From NCBI GenBank assembly GCA_052388455.1, contig JBQTIA010000038.1:1-17601 (forward strand): a DNA stretch of 17,601 nucleotides, read 5' to 3'. A program made the translations under genes and the position numbers. The notes under the pieces were generated by a model. That model ran no database searches and was not told where the DNA came from. It saw nothing but the letters and a program-made list of their open reading frames with translations. Of the stretch, positions 1-6,957 are shown piece after piece (positions within the stretch are counted from its first letter, which is position 1; every line of letters starts with the position of its first letter). Source of the DNA: CAZSNH01 sp052388455 (lineage in GTDB: Bacteria; Pseudomonadota; Alphaproteobacteria; Rhizobiales; Hyphomicrobiaceae).

Positions 1-1844
1 GCGTCCGACAGACGCTTGGCGAGCTGGCCGCGCTCGACGCTCGCCTGCTTCGCGCGTGCCGGATCGCGCGTGTAGAGCTCGGCATCTGCGAGCAGCGCGT
101 CGAGCCGGCCGATGTCGCGCGTGATCGCTTCCACGTCGCGCTCGGCCGTCTGCATGGCTTTCTTCATCGGTGCCAGCTCGGCGCGCCGTTCCGCGGCCGC
201 CCGCCGCTCGTCGGCTCGGCTCTGCTTGGAGAGCAGGTTGGCGTCGCCGTCACGCGCCGTCTCGCGAGGCTTCGTGGAGCGCTGGGCCAGCAGCTCGGCG
301 CGATAGCTGTCGATGTCGTCCTCGTAGGGCTTCACCGTTCCGTCGCGCACGATCCACAGCCGGTCGGCCGTCGCCTCGACCAGATGGCGGTCGTGGCTGA
401 TGAGGATCACGGCCCCTTCGTAGTCGTTGAGCGCGTGGATCAGCGCCTCGCGGCTGTCGACGTCGAGGTGGTTGGTCGGCTCGTCGAGGATCAGCAGGTG
501 CGGCGCGTGAAAGGCGGTCAGCGCCATCAGCAGCCGCGCCTTCTCGCCGCCCGAGAGGTGACCGCACTTGGTCTCCGCCTTGTCGGCGCCGAAGCCGAAG
601 GTGCCGAGCTTCGTGCGCTTCTGCGCTTCCGTCGCCTCGGGCATCAGCGCGGCGATGGCATCGTAGGGTGTGGAAAGCGGGTTCAGCTCGTCGAGCTGGT
701 GCTGCGCGAAATAGCCGACCGCGACTCGCCCGAGCCCGAACGCGGTGCCCCGGAGCGGCTTCAGCTTGCCGGCCAGCAGCTTGGCGGAGGTCGACTTGCC
801 GTTGCGGTTGGCGCCGAGCAGCGGGATGCGGTCGTCCTGGTCGATGCGCAGGTTGAGATTGGCGAGCACGGGCTTCTCCGGTGCGTAGCCGGCGGCCGTC
901 TCCTCCAGTCTGAGCAGCGGGCTGGCCAGCATCTTTTCCGGGCTCGGCAGGCGGAACGGCACCACGCGATCTTCGACCTGCGCCGCGATCGGCTGCATCC
1001 TGGCCAGCGCCTTGACGCGGCTCTGCGCCTGCTTGGCTTTCGTCGCCTTGGCTTTGAAGCGGTCGATGAACACCTGGATGCGGCGCTTTTCGTCATCCTG
1101 CTTTTTCTTGAGCTTCAATTCGAGTCGCTGCTTCTCGCGCCTCGCCTCCTCGAAATCGTCGTAGCCGCCGGTGTAGAGCGTCAGCTTGCCGCGATCGAGA
1201 TGCAGGATGGCGCCGACCGCGCGGTTGAGAAGGTCGCGGTCGTGGCTGACCATCAGCACGGTGTGCGGATAGGTCTTGAGATAGCTCTCCAGCCAAAGCG
1301 TGCCTTCGAGGTCGAGATAGTTGGTCGGCTCGTCGAGCAGCAGGATGTCGGGCTCCAGAAACAGCACGGCGGCGAGAGCGACGCGCATCCTCCAGCCGCC
1401 CGAGAGTGCGCCGCAGGGCCTGTTCTGCGTGGCGTCGTCGAAGCCGAGGCCGGTCAGGATGGAGGCGGCGCGGGCCGGTGCGGCGTGGGCGGCGATGTCG
1501 TGCAGGCGGGTGTGGATTTCCGCGATGCGATGGGGATCGGCGGCGGTTTCCGCCTCGGCGAGCAGGGCTGCGCGCTCGGTGTCGGCCGCCAGCACCCAGT
1601 CGATCAGGCTGTCGGGGCCGCCCGGCGCTTCCTGCGCGATGTAGCCGATGCGCGCGCCCCTCGCGATGGTGATCGAGCCGTCGTCGGCGTGCAGCTCGCC
1701 TGAGATCAGGCGCAGCAGCGTCGATTTGCCGGCGCCGTTGCGGCCCACCAGCCCGACCTTGTGGCCGGTCGGAATGGCGGCGGTCGCGGCCTCGAAGATC
1801 GGCTTGCCTTCGATGCGGAAGGTGAGGTCGTTGAGGTGAAGCAT
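1..1844 (-). CDS. ABC-F family ATPase (Uup/YheS-like), C-terminus outside the window
   Basis: This is a soluble duplicated ABC ATPase of the ABC-F class, whose members act on ribosomes and have no membrane domain. About 614 residues are visible from the ATG (MLHLNDLTF); the gene runs off the left edge. The first Walker A is GRNGAGKST near residues 34-42, followed by the signature LSGGWRMR and Walker B LLLDEPTNYLD. Next come a charged linker (EEARREKQRLELKLKKKQ) typical of the ABC-F interdomain arm, a second Walker A GANRNGKST at residues 344-352, signature LSGGEKARL and Walker B LILDEPTNHLDVD. The tail is arginine/lysine/alanine-rich and probably coiled coil, as in Uup. The second P-loop has Arg where Gly is usual, but GX4GKST is intact. 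It lies 73 bp downstream of the DUF3147 gene on the same strand. No clear Shine-Dalgarno precedes the ATG. Family is certain; which ABC-F subtype is not. Confidence 0.93.
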   Translation of the reverse strand, partial: MLHLNDLTFRIEGKPIFEAATAAIPTGHKVGLVGRNGAGKSTLLRLISGELHADDGSITIARGARIGYIAQEAPGGPDSLIDWVLAADTERAALLAEAETAADPHRIAEIHTRLHDIAAHAAPARAASILTGLGFDDATQNRPCGALSGGWRMRVALAAVLFLEPDILLLDEPTNYLDLEGTLWLESYLKTYPHTVLMVSHDRDLLNRAVGAILHLDRGKLTLYTGGYDDFEEARREKQRLELKLKKKQDDEKRRIQVFIDRFKAKATKAKQAQSRVKALARMQPIAAQVEDRVVPFRLPSPEKMLASPLLRLEETAAGYAPEKPVLANLNLRIDQDDRIPLLGANRNGKSTSAKLLAGKLKPLRGTAFGLGRVAVGYFAQHQLDELNPLSTPYDAIAALMPEATEAQKRTKLGTFGFGADKAETKCGHLSGGEKARLLMALTAFHAPHLLILDEPTNHLDVDSREALIHALNDYEGAVILISHDRHLVEATADRLWIVRDGTVKPYEDDIDSYRAELLAQRSTKPRETARDGDANLLSKQSRADERRAAAERRAELAPMKKAMQTAERDVEAITRDIGRLDALLADAELYTRDPARAKQASVERGQLAKRLSD

Positions 1845-1917
1845 GATGGCGGGGAATAACCGGTCGGACCGGAGCTGTCACCATACCGGAAGTGTGCGCG
1901 GGCCACGCCGCCGCCGC

Positions 1918-2268
1918 TTACAGCTCGATCCCGAACCGCTTCAGGACGGCAATCATCAGGAGATAGCTGATCGCGGTCAGCGCCGAGGCGGCGAGCAGGC
2001 TCGGCACGAATCCGAAGCCCCGGCGCAGCAGCATCGGCAGCGCGAGCAGCAGAACGAGAGACGGCAGGATCAGCCAGAAGATCGAGTGCGCGAGTGCCGC
2101 CACCTTATCCGCGTCGCGTGTATCCGCATAAAGCCAGGCCATGGCCATCAGCGAGGTTAACGGTAGGGAGGCGAGTATGGCGCCGACGAGGATGCTGCGT
2201 TTGGCCGCTTCCGAGGCCGCCACCACGAGCAGGCTCGTCACTGCGACCTTGAGGGCGGTTTCGAGCAT
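1918..2268 (-). CDS. DUF3147 family small integral membrane protein
   Basis: A 116-residue, very hydrophobic protein with about four predicted membrane spans near residues 3-19, 27-47, 60-80 and 88-108. The short polar segment YADTRDADK (47-55) lies between the second and third spans. Length and pattern match the DUF3147 family of proteobacterial inner-membrane proteins, whose function is not known. The ATG lies 7 bp after the stop of the upstream GYF-domain gene, so the two are almost certainly co-transcribed. The ABC-F gene follows on the same strand. The family call rests on remembered similarity (conserved SLPLTSL and IFWLILPS-like stretches). Confidence 0.75.
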   Translation of the reverse strand: MLETALKVAVTSLLVVAASEAAKRSILVGAILASLPLTSLMAMAWLYADTRDADKVAALAHSIFWLILPSLVLLLALPMLLRRGFGFVPSLLAASALTAISYLLMIAVLKRFGIEL

Positions 2269-2275
2269 GGCAGCG

Positions 2276-3706
2276 TCAGCCGCCGACCACGGGTTTCATC
2301 GTCTCGTAGAGCAGCCGCTCCTTCACGTTGGCGTCTGTGACGGCGAGATGCGCCTCGAACCAGTCCTGTACCATCTGGCAGACGCGGGACGGCGGTGCCG
2401 ATGCCAGCGAGCGGGGATCGGAGAAGAGCTGCATATCGGCCTGCGTCCAGCCGATGCGCCCGAGTTCCGTTGCGAGCACGTCGTAATCGGGCTTCTTCGG
2501 CGATTCGCGCTTGATCTGCTCCGTCTTGCCGGCTGCGACGGCATCGAAAACCGCCAGCACTTGCGCGTTGATTTCCTTACCCTTGTCGGGTGTTTGCAGC
2601 AGTTCGACCAGGGCGCCCGCCGTCTCGCCTTTGGAGATCAGCGCGTAGCAGGTCGGCACGCCGATGGCTTCGAGCGCCTTGAGATTGTCTAGGAAGGCGG
2701 TCGCCATGCCGATGAGCTTGTCGGCCGGGGCGGCGAGGGCGACGGGCGCGTTTTGCTTGCGCAGCTTGACCATCTCGCCGATCAGGAACTTGTCGAGATC
2801 CTCGGCCGTTGTACCCTTGGCCGTCAACTCGGCTGCATCGCTGAGACGCCGGGCATACCAGTCGGCGAAATCGCGCTTCAGAACTTTCCACACCGGCAAC
2901 TTCTGGAGGCGCTCGTCGAGGGCTGGATTGGGCGTCAGAGCCGGAGTCGCTTCCGCCTGTGCTCCCGGCTGTTCGGACGCCGTCGGTGGTGCGACGGCAA
3001 GCGCCGCGCTCTGATCTTGCGATGGTGCGCTGACGACCACCGGCTGCGAAGTGGAGGTGCCGCGCGTCTTGATGATGAAAAGCGTACCGAGACCGAGCAC
3101 GACGGCGACACCGCCAACGGCGGCGAACGCCTTGATCATGCGGCTGCGCGGCTTGGCATCGTCCTCGAAGGACTCGAAGGGGGCCGGCTGGGCGCCGGGA
3201 CGCGCCGCCCCGCCCATCGAAGGCGCCGCCATGCCGCGCTGCGGGTCGAAGCCGCGCTCGGCGGCCGGTGCAGGCTGCTGCGCACCAGCGCCGCGGGCAG
3301 CGCGTCCGCCGGTGGTCGGGTCCTTGCGCGGAGGCGCCTGCAAGGGGGGCAGCAGGTTCGGCATCAGCGGACCGGCAGCCTGCGGTGAGACCGGAGATGT
3401 TGGATGAGCTGCGGCGGGCGACGCCATCGCAGCAGCGGGAGCCGGCATCGGCGCCTGAACGGGAGCCGGGGCCGGCGCAGCAACGGCCGCCTGGACCGGA
3501 GCTGCTATGGGCGCCGGCGCTGGAGCCGGTGGCGGCGGCGGGAAGACGACGAGGGCCGGGCGCCAATCGGGAAACCCCTGGCGCCATACCAGATCCTGCG
3601 GTCGCAAATGGCCAAGCTCCGCGAGCTTGCGCATCTCGACATCGGTCACTGGACCGTGCTGCTGTCCGTCGCGCGCAATGAACCACTGAATTTCGGATTG
3701 AATCAT
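2276..3706 (-). CDS. GYF_2 (DUF4339)-type domain protein with one transmembrane segment
   Basis: A 476-residue protein started at ATG 3706 (MIQSEIQWFIARDG), because the GYF-like fold begins there and the reading frame upstream of it is unconserved-looking. Residues 7-55 form a GYF_2 module (WFIARDGQQHGPV, then LVWRQGFPDWRPA), a putative protein-interaction domain. Residues 56-185 are a proline/alanine/glutamine-rich linker, and the basic KPRSRMIK precedes one membrane span at about 193-213. Residues 214-265 are a second low-complexity linker. Residues 266-476 are a mostly helical soluble domain that I do not recognise. The charge pattern suggests the GYF domain is cytoplasmic and the C-terminal domain periplasmic. 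It is 7 bp from the downstream DUF3147 gene. Partner and function are unknown. Confidence 0.82.
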   Translation of the reverse strand: MIQSEIQWFIARDGQQHGPVTDVEMRKLAELGHLRPQDLVWRQGFPDWRPALVVFPPPPPAPAPAPIAAPVQAAVAAPAPAPVQAPMPAPAAAMASPAAAHPTSPVSPQAAGPLMPNLLPPLQAPPRKDPTTGGRAARGAGAQQPAPAAERGFDPQRGMAAPSMGGAARPGAQPAPFESFEDDAKPRSRMIKAFAAVGGVAVVLGLGTLFIIKTRGTSTSQPVVVSAPSQDQSAALAVAPPTASEQPGAQAEATPALTPNPALDERLQKLPVWKVLKRDFADWYARRLSDAAELTAKGTTAEDLDKFLIGEMVKLRKQNAPVALAAPADKLIGMATAFLDNLKALEAIGVPTCYALISKGETAGALVELLQTPDKGKEINAQVLAVFDAVAAGKTEQIKRESPKKPDYDVLATELGRIGWTQADMQLFSDPRSLASAPPSRVCQMVQDWFEAHLAVTDANVKERLLYETMKPVVGG

Positions 3707-4146
3707 CGTCGCTGCCGTTGAAACCCGCTGACCGGCGCCCGCTCCTGCATCCGCGCCCTCTGTTCGGGACTTCGGACGCAAGCCTTTGTCGAGCCTCGTT
3801 CGCCGTTCGTCAATGAGCGCCTGCACCGCATGGCTGTCGCACGCCGGCGCTAACATCAGGCGACTCAGCTCATGAACGCTGGCAATTGGGGGGCGTGAGG
3901 CCGGAATCGAGGCATTGTCGAGGCGGGCATGTACACCCCGGTCATTCTCCCTTCCATCCTGGTCCTCAATCCGCAGAGGCGTTGCGTGACCAGCGTCGAG
4001 GACAACGGTCGGCTGACGGAAAGCCGTGATCGCCCAGCGTCGCTTGGCCTCGCTTGCCGCCTGTTCGCGGCGCACTGTATAAGCCGCGCCAATGGACCTG
4101 GGCGCGCGGCGTCACGGTCCAAATTTGGGATCATGAGAGAGCAAAC
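3707..4146. other. Intergenic region between GYF gene and ndk (divergent)
   Basis: This 440-bp stretch separates the divergent GYF-domain gene and ndk. Open frames cross it on both strands, including an in-frame N-terminal extension of the GYF gene, but their translations look like compositional noise and match no family I know. The only supported elements are the ndk promoter candidate and leader at its right end. It should also hold the promoter of the minus-strand operon, which I could not place. Confidence 0.5.
4054..4083 (+). promoter_or_regulatory. Candidate sigma-70 type promoter of ndk
   Basis: TTGCCG (4054-4059) and TATAAG (4078-4083) are separated by 18 bp. A start near 4090 would give a leader of about 57 nt before the ndk ATG. 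Assigned by eye from consensus. Confidence 0.5.
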
Positions 4147-4569
4147 ATGCCGAAACAGCGCACCTTCAGCATCATCAAGCCGGATGCCACCAAGCGCAAT
4201 CTGACCGGGCACATCAACGCCGTCATCGAGAAGTCCGGTCTGCGAATCATCGCGCAGAAGCGCGTGCACTGGAGCGATTCGCAGGCCAAGAAATTCTACG
4301 GAGAGCACAAGGGCAAGCCGTTCTTCGACGAACTGGTGACGTTCATGACCTCGGGGCCCATCGTCGTGCAGGTGCTCGAAGGCAACAATGCGATTGCCAA
4401 GTACCGCGATGTGATGGGCAAGACCGATCCGAAAGAAGCGGACGAAGGCACCATCCGCAAGCTGTTCGCGCTGTCGAAGGGCAAGAACTCGGTGCACGGC
4501 TCCGACAGCCCGACATCGGCCGAGCGCGAGATCAAGATGAATTTCAAGGACAGCGAAATCGTCGGCTGA
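4147..4569 (+). CDS. ndk: Nucleoside diphosphate kinase
   Basis: A 140-residue protein, the normal length for bacterial Ndk. It transfers the gamma phosphate between nucleoside triphosphates and diphosphates through a phosphohistidine, balancing NTP and dNTP pools in the cytosol. The start MPKQRTFSIIKPDA has the family's N-terminal strand with the phosphate-binding Lys. The catalytic histidine is H117 in NSVHGSDS, and RDVMGKTDP supplies nucleotide-binding residues. ATG 4147 was chosen over the longer frame because family homology begins exactly there and a GAGAG element lies just upstream. It is convergent with the hydrolase gene, with only 10 bp between the two stop codons and no visible terminator. 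Confidence 0.97.
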   Translation: MPKQRTFSIIKPDATKRNLTGHINAVIEKSGLRIIAQKRVHWSDSQAKKFYGEHKGKPFFDELVTFMTSGPIVVQVLEGNNAIAKYRDVMGKTDPKEADEGTIRKLFALSKGKNSVHGSDSPTSAEREIKMNFKDSEIVG

Positions 4570-4579
4570 ACGCCGCGGT

Positions 4580-5461
4580 TCATCGGTGGCGGTCGAGATG
4601 GCGGAGAAGGATTTCCGCCGTCTCGGCCGGGAACTGGTCGACGAAGAAATGACCGCCTGGAAGCGTCGCCGTTTCCAGTGATCGGCAGCGCTTGCCCCAC
4701 TCGGCCGTCATGTCGAACAGGCGGTGCATGAGACCCGCCGATCCCCACAGGGCCAGCGTCGGGCAGGATACCTTGCTTTCGAGATCGGCGCTGTCGTCGG
4801 CGAGATCGACGGCCGCCGCCGCCCGGTAGTCCTCGATCATTCCGCGGATCGTTTCGGGATCGCGCCAGCAGCGGCGATAATCCGCCAGCATGTCGGCATC
4901 GAAGCGGTCGAGCGTTGTTTTCCCCCAGCCGACGAGGCAGGTCTCGAAGAAGAAATCCGGGTCGCTGGCGATCAGCCGTTCGGGGAGCGGAGCCGGCTGT
5001 GCCAGAAAATACCAATGCCAGTAGGCCATGGCGAGGTGCCGGTTGGTGTCCATGAACATGGCATGGGTCGGCACGATGTCGAGCACGCAGAGCGAGGCGA
5101 CGTCGCCGGCGTGATCGAGTGCCAGGCGGTGCCCCATGCGTCCGCCGCGGTCATGCCCGACGACGTGGAAGCGCCGGTGGCCGAGATGGCGCATCACGGC
5201 CACCTGATCCGCCGCCATGCTGCGGAAGGAGTAGGTGGCGGGACCGGAGCCGCTCGGCGGCTTGCTGCTGTCGCCGTAGCCTCTGAGATCCGCTGCAACG
5301 ACGGTGTAGCGTTCTGCAAGCCTCGGCGCGACCCTTGCCCACATGGACTTGGTCTGCGGAAAGCCGTGCGCCAGCAGGACTGGTGGACCCTCGCCCGCCG
5401 TGACGGCGGCGATGGTCGCCTCGCCGGTGTCGATGGTCAGCCGGGTAAATTCTTCGAACAC
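4580..5461 (-). CDS. Alpha/beta hydrolase, fluoroacetate/haloacetate dehalogenase-like
   Basis: A 293-residue alpha/beta-hydrolase with a GTG start (MFEEFTRL). Visible features are the oxyanion region HGFPQ (32-36), DLRGYGDSS, the nucleophile elbow VGHDRGG with Asp104, and the C-terminal GGHF with His271. It carries all the residues known for fluoroacetate dehalogenases: Arg105 and Arg108 (carboxylate binding), Asp128 (acid), His149 and Trp150 in YWHW, and Tyr212 (the halide-binding trio). The segment YWHWYFLAQPAPLPE is characteristic of that group. The family hydrolyses C-halogen bonds of short haloacids through an aspartyl ester; related members are epoxide hydrolases. The actual substrate here is unproven. 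It lies 26 bp downstream of the HisN-type gene on the same strand, suggesting co-transcription. A GGGGGCGAG stretch just before the GTG may serve as ribosome site. Confidence 0.88.
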   Translation of the reverse strand: MFEEFTRLTIDTGEATIAAVTAGEGPPVLLAHGFPQTKSMWARVAPRLAERYTVVAADLRGYGDSSKPPSGSGPATYSFRSMAADQVAVMRHLGHRRFHVVGHDRGGRMGHRLALDHAGDVASLCVLDIVPTHAMFMDTNRHLAMAYWHWYFLAQPAPLPERLIASDPDFFFETCLVGWGKTTLDRFDADMLADYRRCWRDPETIRGMIEDYRAAAAVDLADDSADLESKVSCPTLALWGSAGLMHRLFDMTAEWGKRCRSLETATLPGGHFFVDQFPAETAEILLRHLDRHR

Positions 5462-5487
5462 CTCGCCCCCGTGTCATCCCGCAAAAT

Positions 5488-6318
5488 TCAGCCGGCGAGC
5501 AGCGCCATGGCCTGCTCGTGAACTCTGGCGTCGCCGGCCGCGACGATGCGCCCGCCGGCGGTGGCCGGGCGTCCGTCCCAGGTCGTTACGCGGCCGCCTG
5601 CCCGCTCGATGATCGGGATCAAGGCCACGATGTCGAACGGTTTCAATCCACATTCGACGACGAGGTCGATGAATCCGGCAGCGAGCAGACAATAGGCATA
5701 GCAGTCGCCGCCGAAGCGCGTCATGCGCACGGCGCGGCGGACGCGGGTGAACGCCTCCGCGTCCGGCCCGGGCGGGAAGAGGTCGGGGTCGGTGCTCGTC
5801 AGCACCGCGTCGGCGAGGCCGGTGCAAGGCCGGGTGGCGAGGCGGCGCTCGCGGCCGTCCCCGGTGCGCAGGTGCGAACTCGCCGCGTCCGACCAGAAGC
5901 GCTCGCGGGTGAACGGCTGATCCATCAGTCCGAGCACCGGCTCGCCGTTGTCGAGCAGGCCGATCAGCGTGCCCCAGAGCGGCGAGCCCATCACGAAGGC
6001 GCGGGTTCCATCGATCGGATCGACAACCCAGCGGTGCCGCGCATCGGGATTGTGGCTGCCGAATTCCTCGCCGACGATGCCGTGTCCGGGCAGGCTCGCA
6101 CGGATCTGCGCCGCGATGGCCTGTTCCGCCGCACGGTCGGCCGCGGTGACGGGATCGAAAAACGCTCCCGAGGCCTTGTTTTCGATCGTCATCGGCTCAC
6201 GAAAATGCGGCCGGATCACCGCGCCGGACCTGTTGGCCAAGTCGTGTGCGAATCGCAGCATGGCGTCGAAATCCAGACCGCCGTCTGCCCGATCGGCCCT
6301 TTTCCGCCCCTCCGTCAT
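5488..6318 (-). CDS. hisN: Inositol monophosphatase family protein, probable histidinol-phosphatase
   Basis: A 276-residue Mg-dependent phosphatase of the inositol monophosphatase superfamily. Metal-site motifs are GEE (Glu84, Glu85), DPIDGTRAF (Asp100, Asp103) and KPFD (Asp229). The segments FDPVTAADRAAE and WVVDPIDGTRAFVMGSPLWGTLI match HisN-type histidinol-phosphatases, which remove phosphate from L-histidinol phosphate in the penultimate part of histidine synthesis in many alphaproteobacteria and actinobacteria. The start is ATG 6318 with a GGAG a few bases upstream; a later in-frame Met20 is an alternative. It is first in a two-gene minus-strand unit with the dehalogenase-like hydrolase. 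Superfamily is certain; the HisN substrate is likely but could be another small phosphate ester. Confidence 0.88.
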   Translation of the reverse strand: MTEGRKRADRADGGLDFDAMLRFAHDLANRSGAVIRPHFREPMTIENKASGAFFDPVTAADRAAEQAIAAQIRASLPGHGIVGEEFGSHNPDARHRWVVDPIDGTRAFVMGSPLWGTLIGLLDNGEPVLGLMDQPFTRERFWSDAASSHLRTGDGRERRLATRPCTGLADAVLTSTDPDLFPPGPDAEAFTRVRRAVRMTRFGGDCYAYCLLAAGFIDLVVECGLKPFDIVALIPIIERAGGRVTTWDGRPATAGGRIVAAGDARVHEQAMALLAG

Positions 6319-6469
6319 GCTCCGCCATCCATGCCGCAGCGCGCTCGTCGAGGGAGCGAATGGGGCAGTAGTGGCAGCAAGTTCAAGGTGTTAGTTTTCA
6401 GTTGTCTGTGGCTGCGCTGCATCATATCCCCGTAATTCATCGACCTCTCGGAACCGTGCGTTGCTGTGA

Positions 6470-6475
6470 TTGACG
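6470..6475 (+). promoter_or_regulatory. Possible -35 box for small RNA copy 1
   Basis: TTGACG lies 66 bp before the conserved core of copy 1. The matching -10 region (about 6493-6498, ATGTGC) is poor, so this assignment is weak. A perfect 6-bp hairpin, GCACAT/ATGTGC (6481-6498), occupies the same place. Confidence 0.25.
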
Positions 6476-6504
6476 AAGCAGCACATACCTGAATGTGCGG
6501 AAGT

Positions 6505-6586
6505 GAGTGCACTGCTCGCGGCCGCAGCCCACTTCGGGCGTTTCCTCCCTAGACTTGGGCCGTTCGCATGCGAACGGCCTCTTTTT
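6505..6586 (+). ncRNA. MmgR/alpha-r8-like small RNA, copy 1
   Basis: The 5' end is approximate; the 3' end is set by the terminator. The layout is a short hairpin GCCC-ACTTC-GGGC (6527-6539), a single-stranded UUUCCUCCCU (6541-6550), AGACU, then a terminator hairpin. The same architecture recurs at 6789, with a 20-bp core identical between the two (6536-6555 versus 6789-6808). The CCUCCC is complementary to Shine-Dalgarno sequences, implying action in trans on mRNA ribosome sites. From memory, the rhizobial alpha-r8 family (MmgR, which limits polyhydroxybutyrate accumulation in Sinorhizobium) has this same unpaired decamer and lies between a monophosphatase gene and an N-formylglutamate amidohydrolase gene near cpdR, as here. 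Family name is inference; the existence of an RNA gene is strongly suggested. Confidence 0.72.
6558..6586 (+). terminator. Rho-independent terminator of small RNA copy 1
   Basis: A perfect 22-bp palindrome (6558-6579, GGCCGTTCG stem with a CATG loop) is followed by CT and five T (6582-6586). Confidence 0.85.
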
Positions 6587-6627
6587 ATGAGGCGGCCTGT
6601 CGAGCCGTCCCATGCGCGCCGTCCACT

Positions 6628-6661
6628 CGCAGGGTACGTCGACCCGCAGGGTACGTCGTCC
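6628..6661. repeat. 17-bp tandem duplication
   Basis: Two head-to-tail copies of a 17-bp unit, CGCAGGGTACGTCGACC and CGCAGGGTACGTCGTCC, differing at one position. They lie between the two small RNA genes. No function is evident. Confidence 0.8.
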
Positions 6662-6711
6662 CCGATCCGCTGCCCATCGCTTCCGGTCTGGCAGCTCTGC
6701 AAAAATCGCAA

Positions 6712-6740
6712 TTGAGTTTTGTGCGCCGCACGAATAAATG
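6712..6740 (+). promoter_or_regulatory. Candidate promoter of small RNA copy 2
   Basis: TTGAGT (6712-6717) and TAAATG (6735-6740) with a 17-bp spacer. A start near 6747 would give an RNA of about 94 nt ending at the copy 2 terminator, a plausible size for the family. Confidence 0.45.
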
Positions 6741-6746
6741 GTGCAA

Positions 6747-6840
6747 CGCGGTGCCGGTGGGCTTGCCTGCCGCTCCGTCGCCCTCTTTGGGCGTTTCCTC
6801 CCTAGACTAGGGCCGTCCAGCCTCTGGACGGCCCCTTTTC
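6747..6840 (+). ncRNA. MmgR/alpha-r8-like small RNA, copy 2
   Basis: Paralogue of the upstream RNA. The hairpin GCCC-TCTTT-GGGC (6780-6791 region) keeps its stem but changes its loop. The unpaired UUUCCUCCCU (6794-6803) and the following AGACU are identical to copy 1. The terminator stem keeps GGGCCGT but has a different apex, with compensating changes on both sides. Conserved core with co-varying stems argues for selection at RNA level rather than recent duplication alone. Likely role: base pairing of CCUCCC with ribosome-binding sites, probably with Hfq. The 5' end is inferred from the promoter candidate. Confidence 0.74.
6810..6839 (+). terminator. Rho-independent terminator of small RNA copy 2
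   Basis: An 11-bp perfect stem, GGGCCGTCCAG (6810-6820) with CTGGACGGCCC (6824-6834), and a CCT loop, followed by C, TTTT, CC and a further T tract. Confidence 0.85.
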
Positions 6841-6957
6841 CTTTTTGGCGAAGGCAACTTTGATCCGGCGCCCCCGCAGCGTGGCCCTGGTCCGACCCGT
6901 TGCAGGGTTCGGATGCCCGCACGGGCCGCAGGCCGTTGCGCAGTGCAACATCGCCGG

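Larger units (their letters stand above)
6319..6957. other. Large intergenic region carrying tandem small-RNA genes
   Basis: 639 bp without a convincing protein gene. Frames crossing it on either strand translate to low-complexity Arg/Ala-rich noise. It contains two small RNA genes on the plus strand (listed separately), each ending in a strong terminator, and a 17-bp tandem duplication. The stretch 6319-6436 shows only a weak promoter-like pair, TTGTCT (6402-6407) and TATCCC (6425-6430) 17 bp apart, which could give a longer version of the first RNA. I see nothing else in 6845-6957. Confidence 0.6.

Noticed and set aside
384..1703. Long plus-strand open frame opposite the ABC-F gene (439 codons)
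   Set aside because: It mirrors the codon periodicity of a GC-rich gene; its translation is Val/Arg/Ala/Glu-rich with no family motif, while the minus strand has complete ABC-F motifs.
3707..4075. N-terminal extension of the GYF-domain gene
   Set aside because: The GYF fold begins at the ATG at 3706 and the extra 123 residues have no domain character.
5151..5477. ATG-initiated frame near 5477 as alternative start for the hydrolase
   Set aside because: That ATG is out of frame with the hydrolase; the hydrolase frame begins at GTG 5461 with a G-rich ribosome site.
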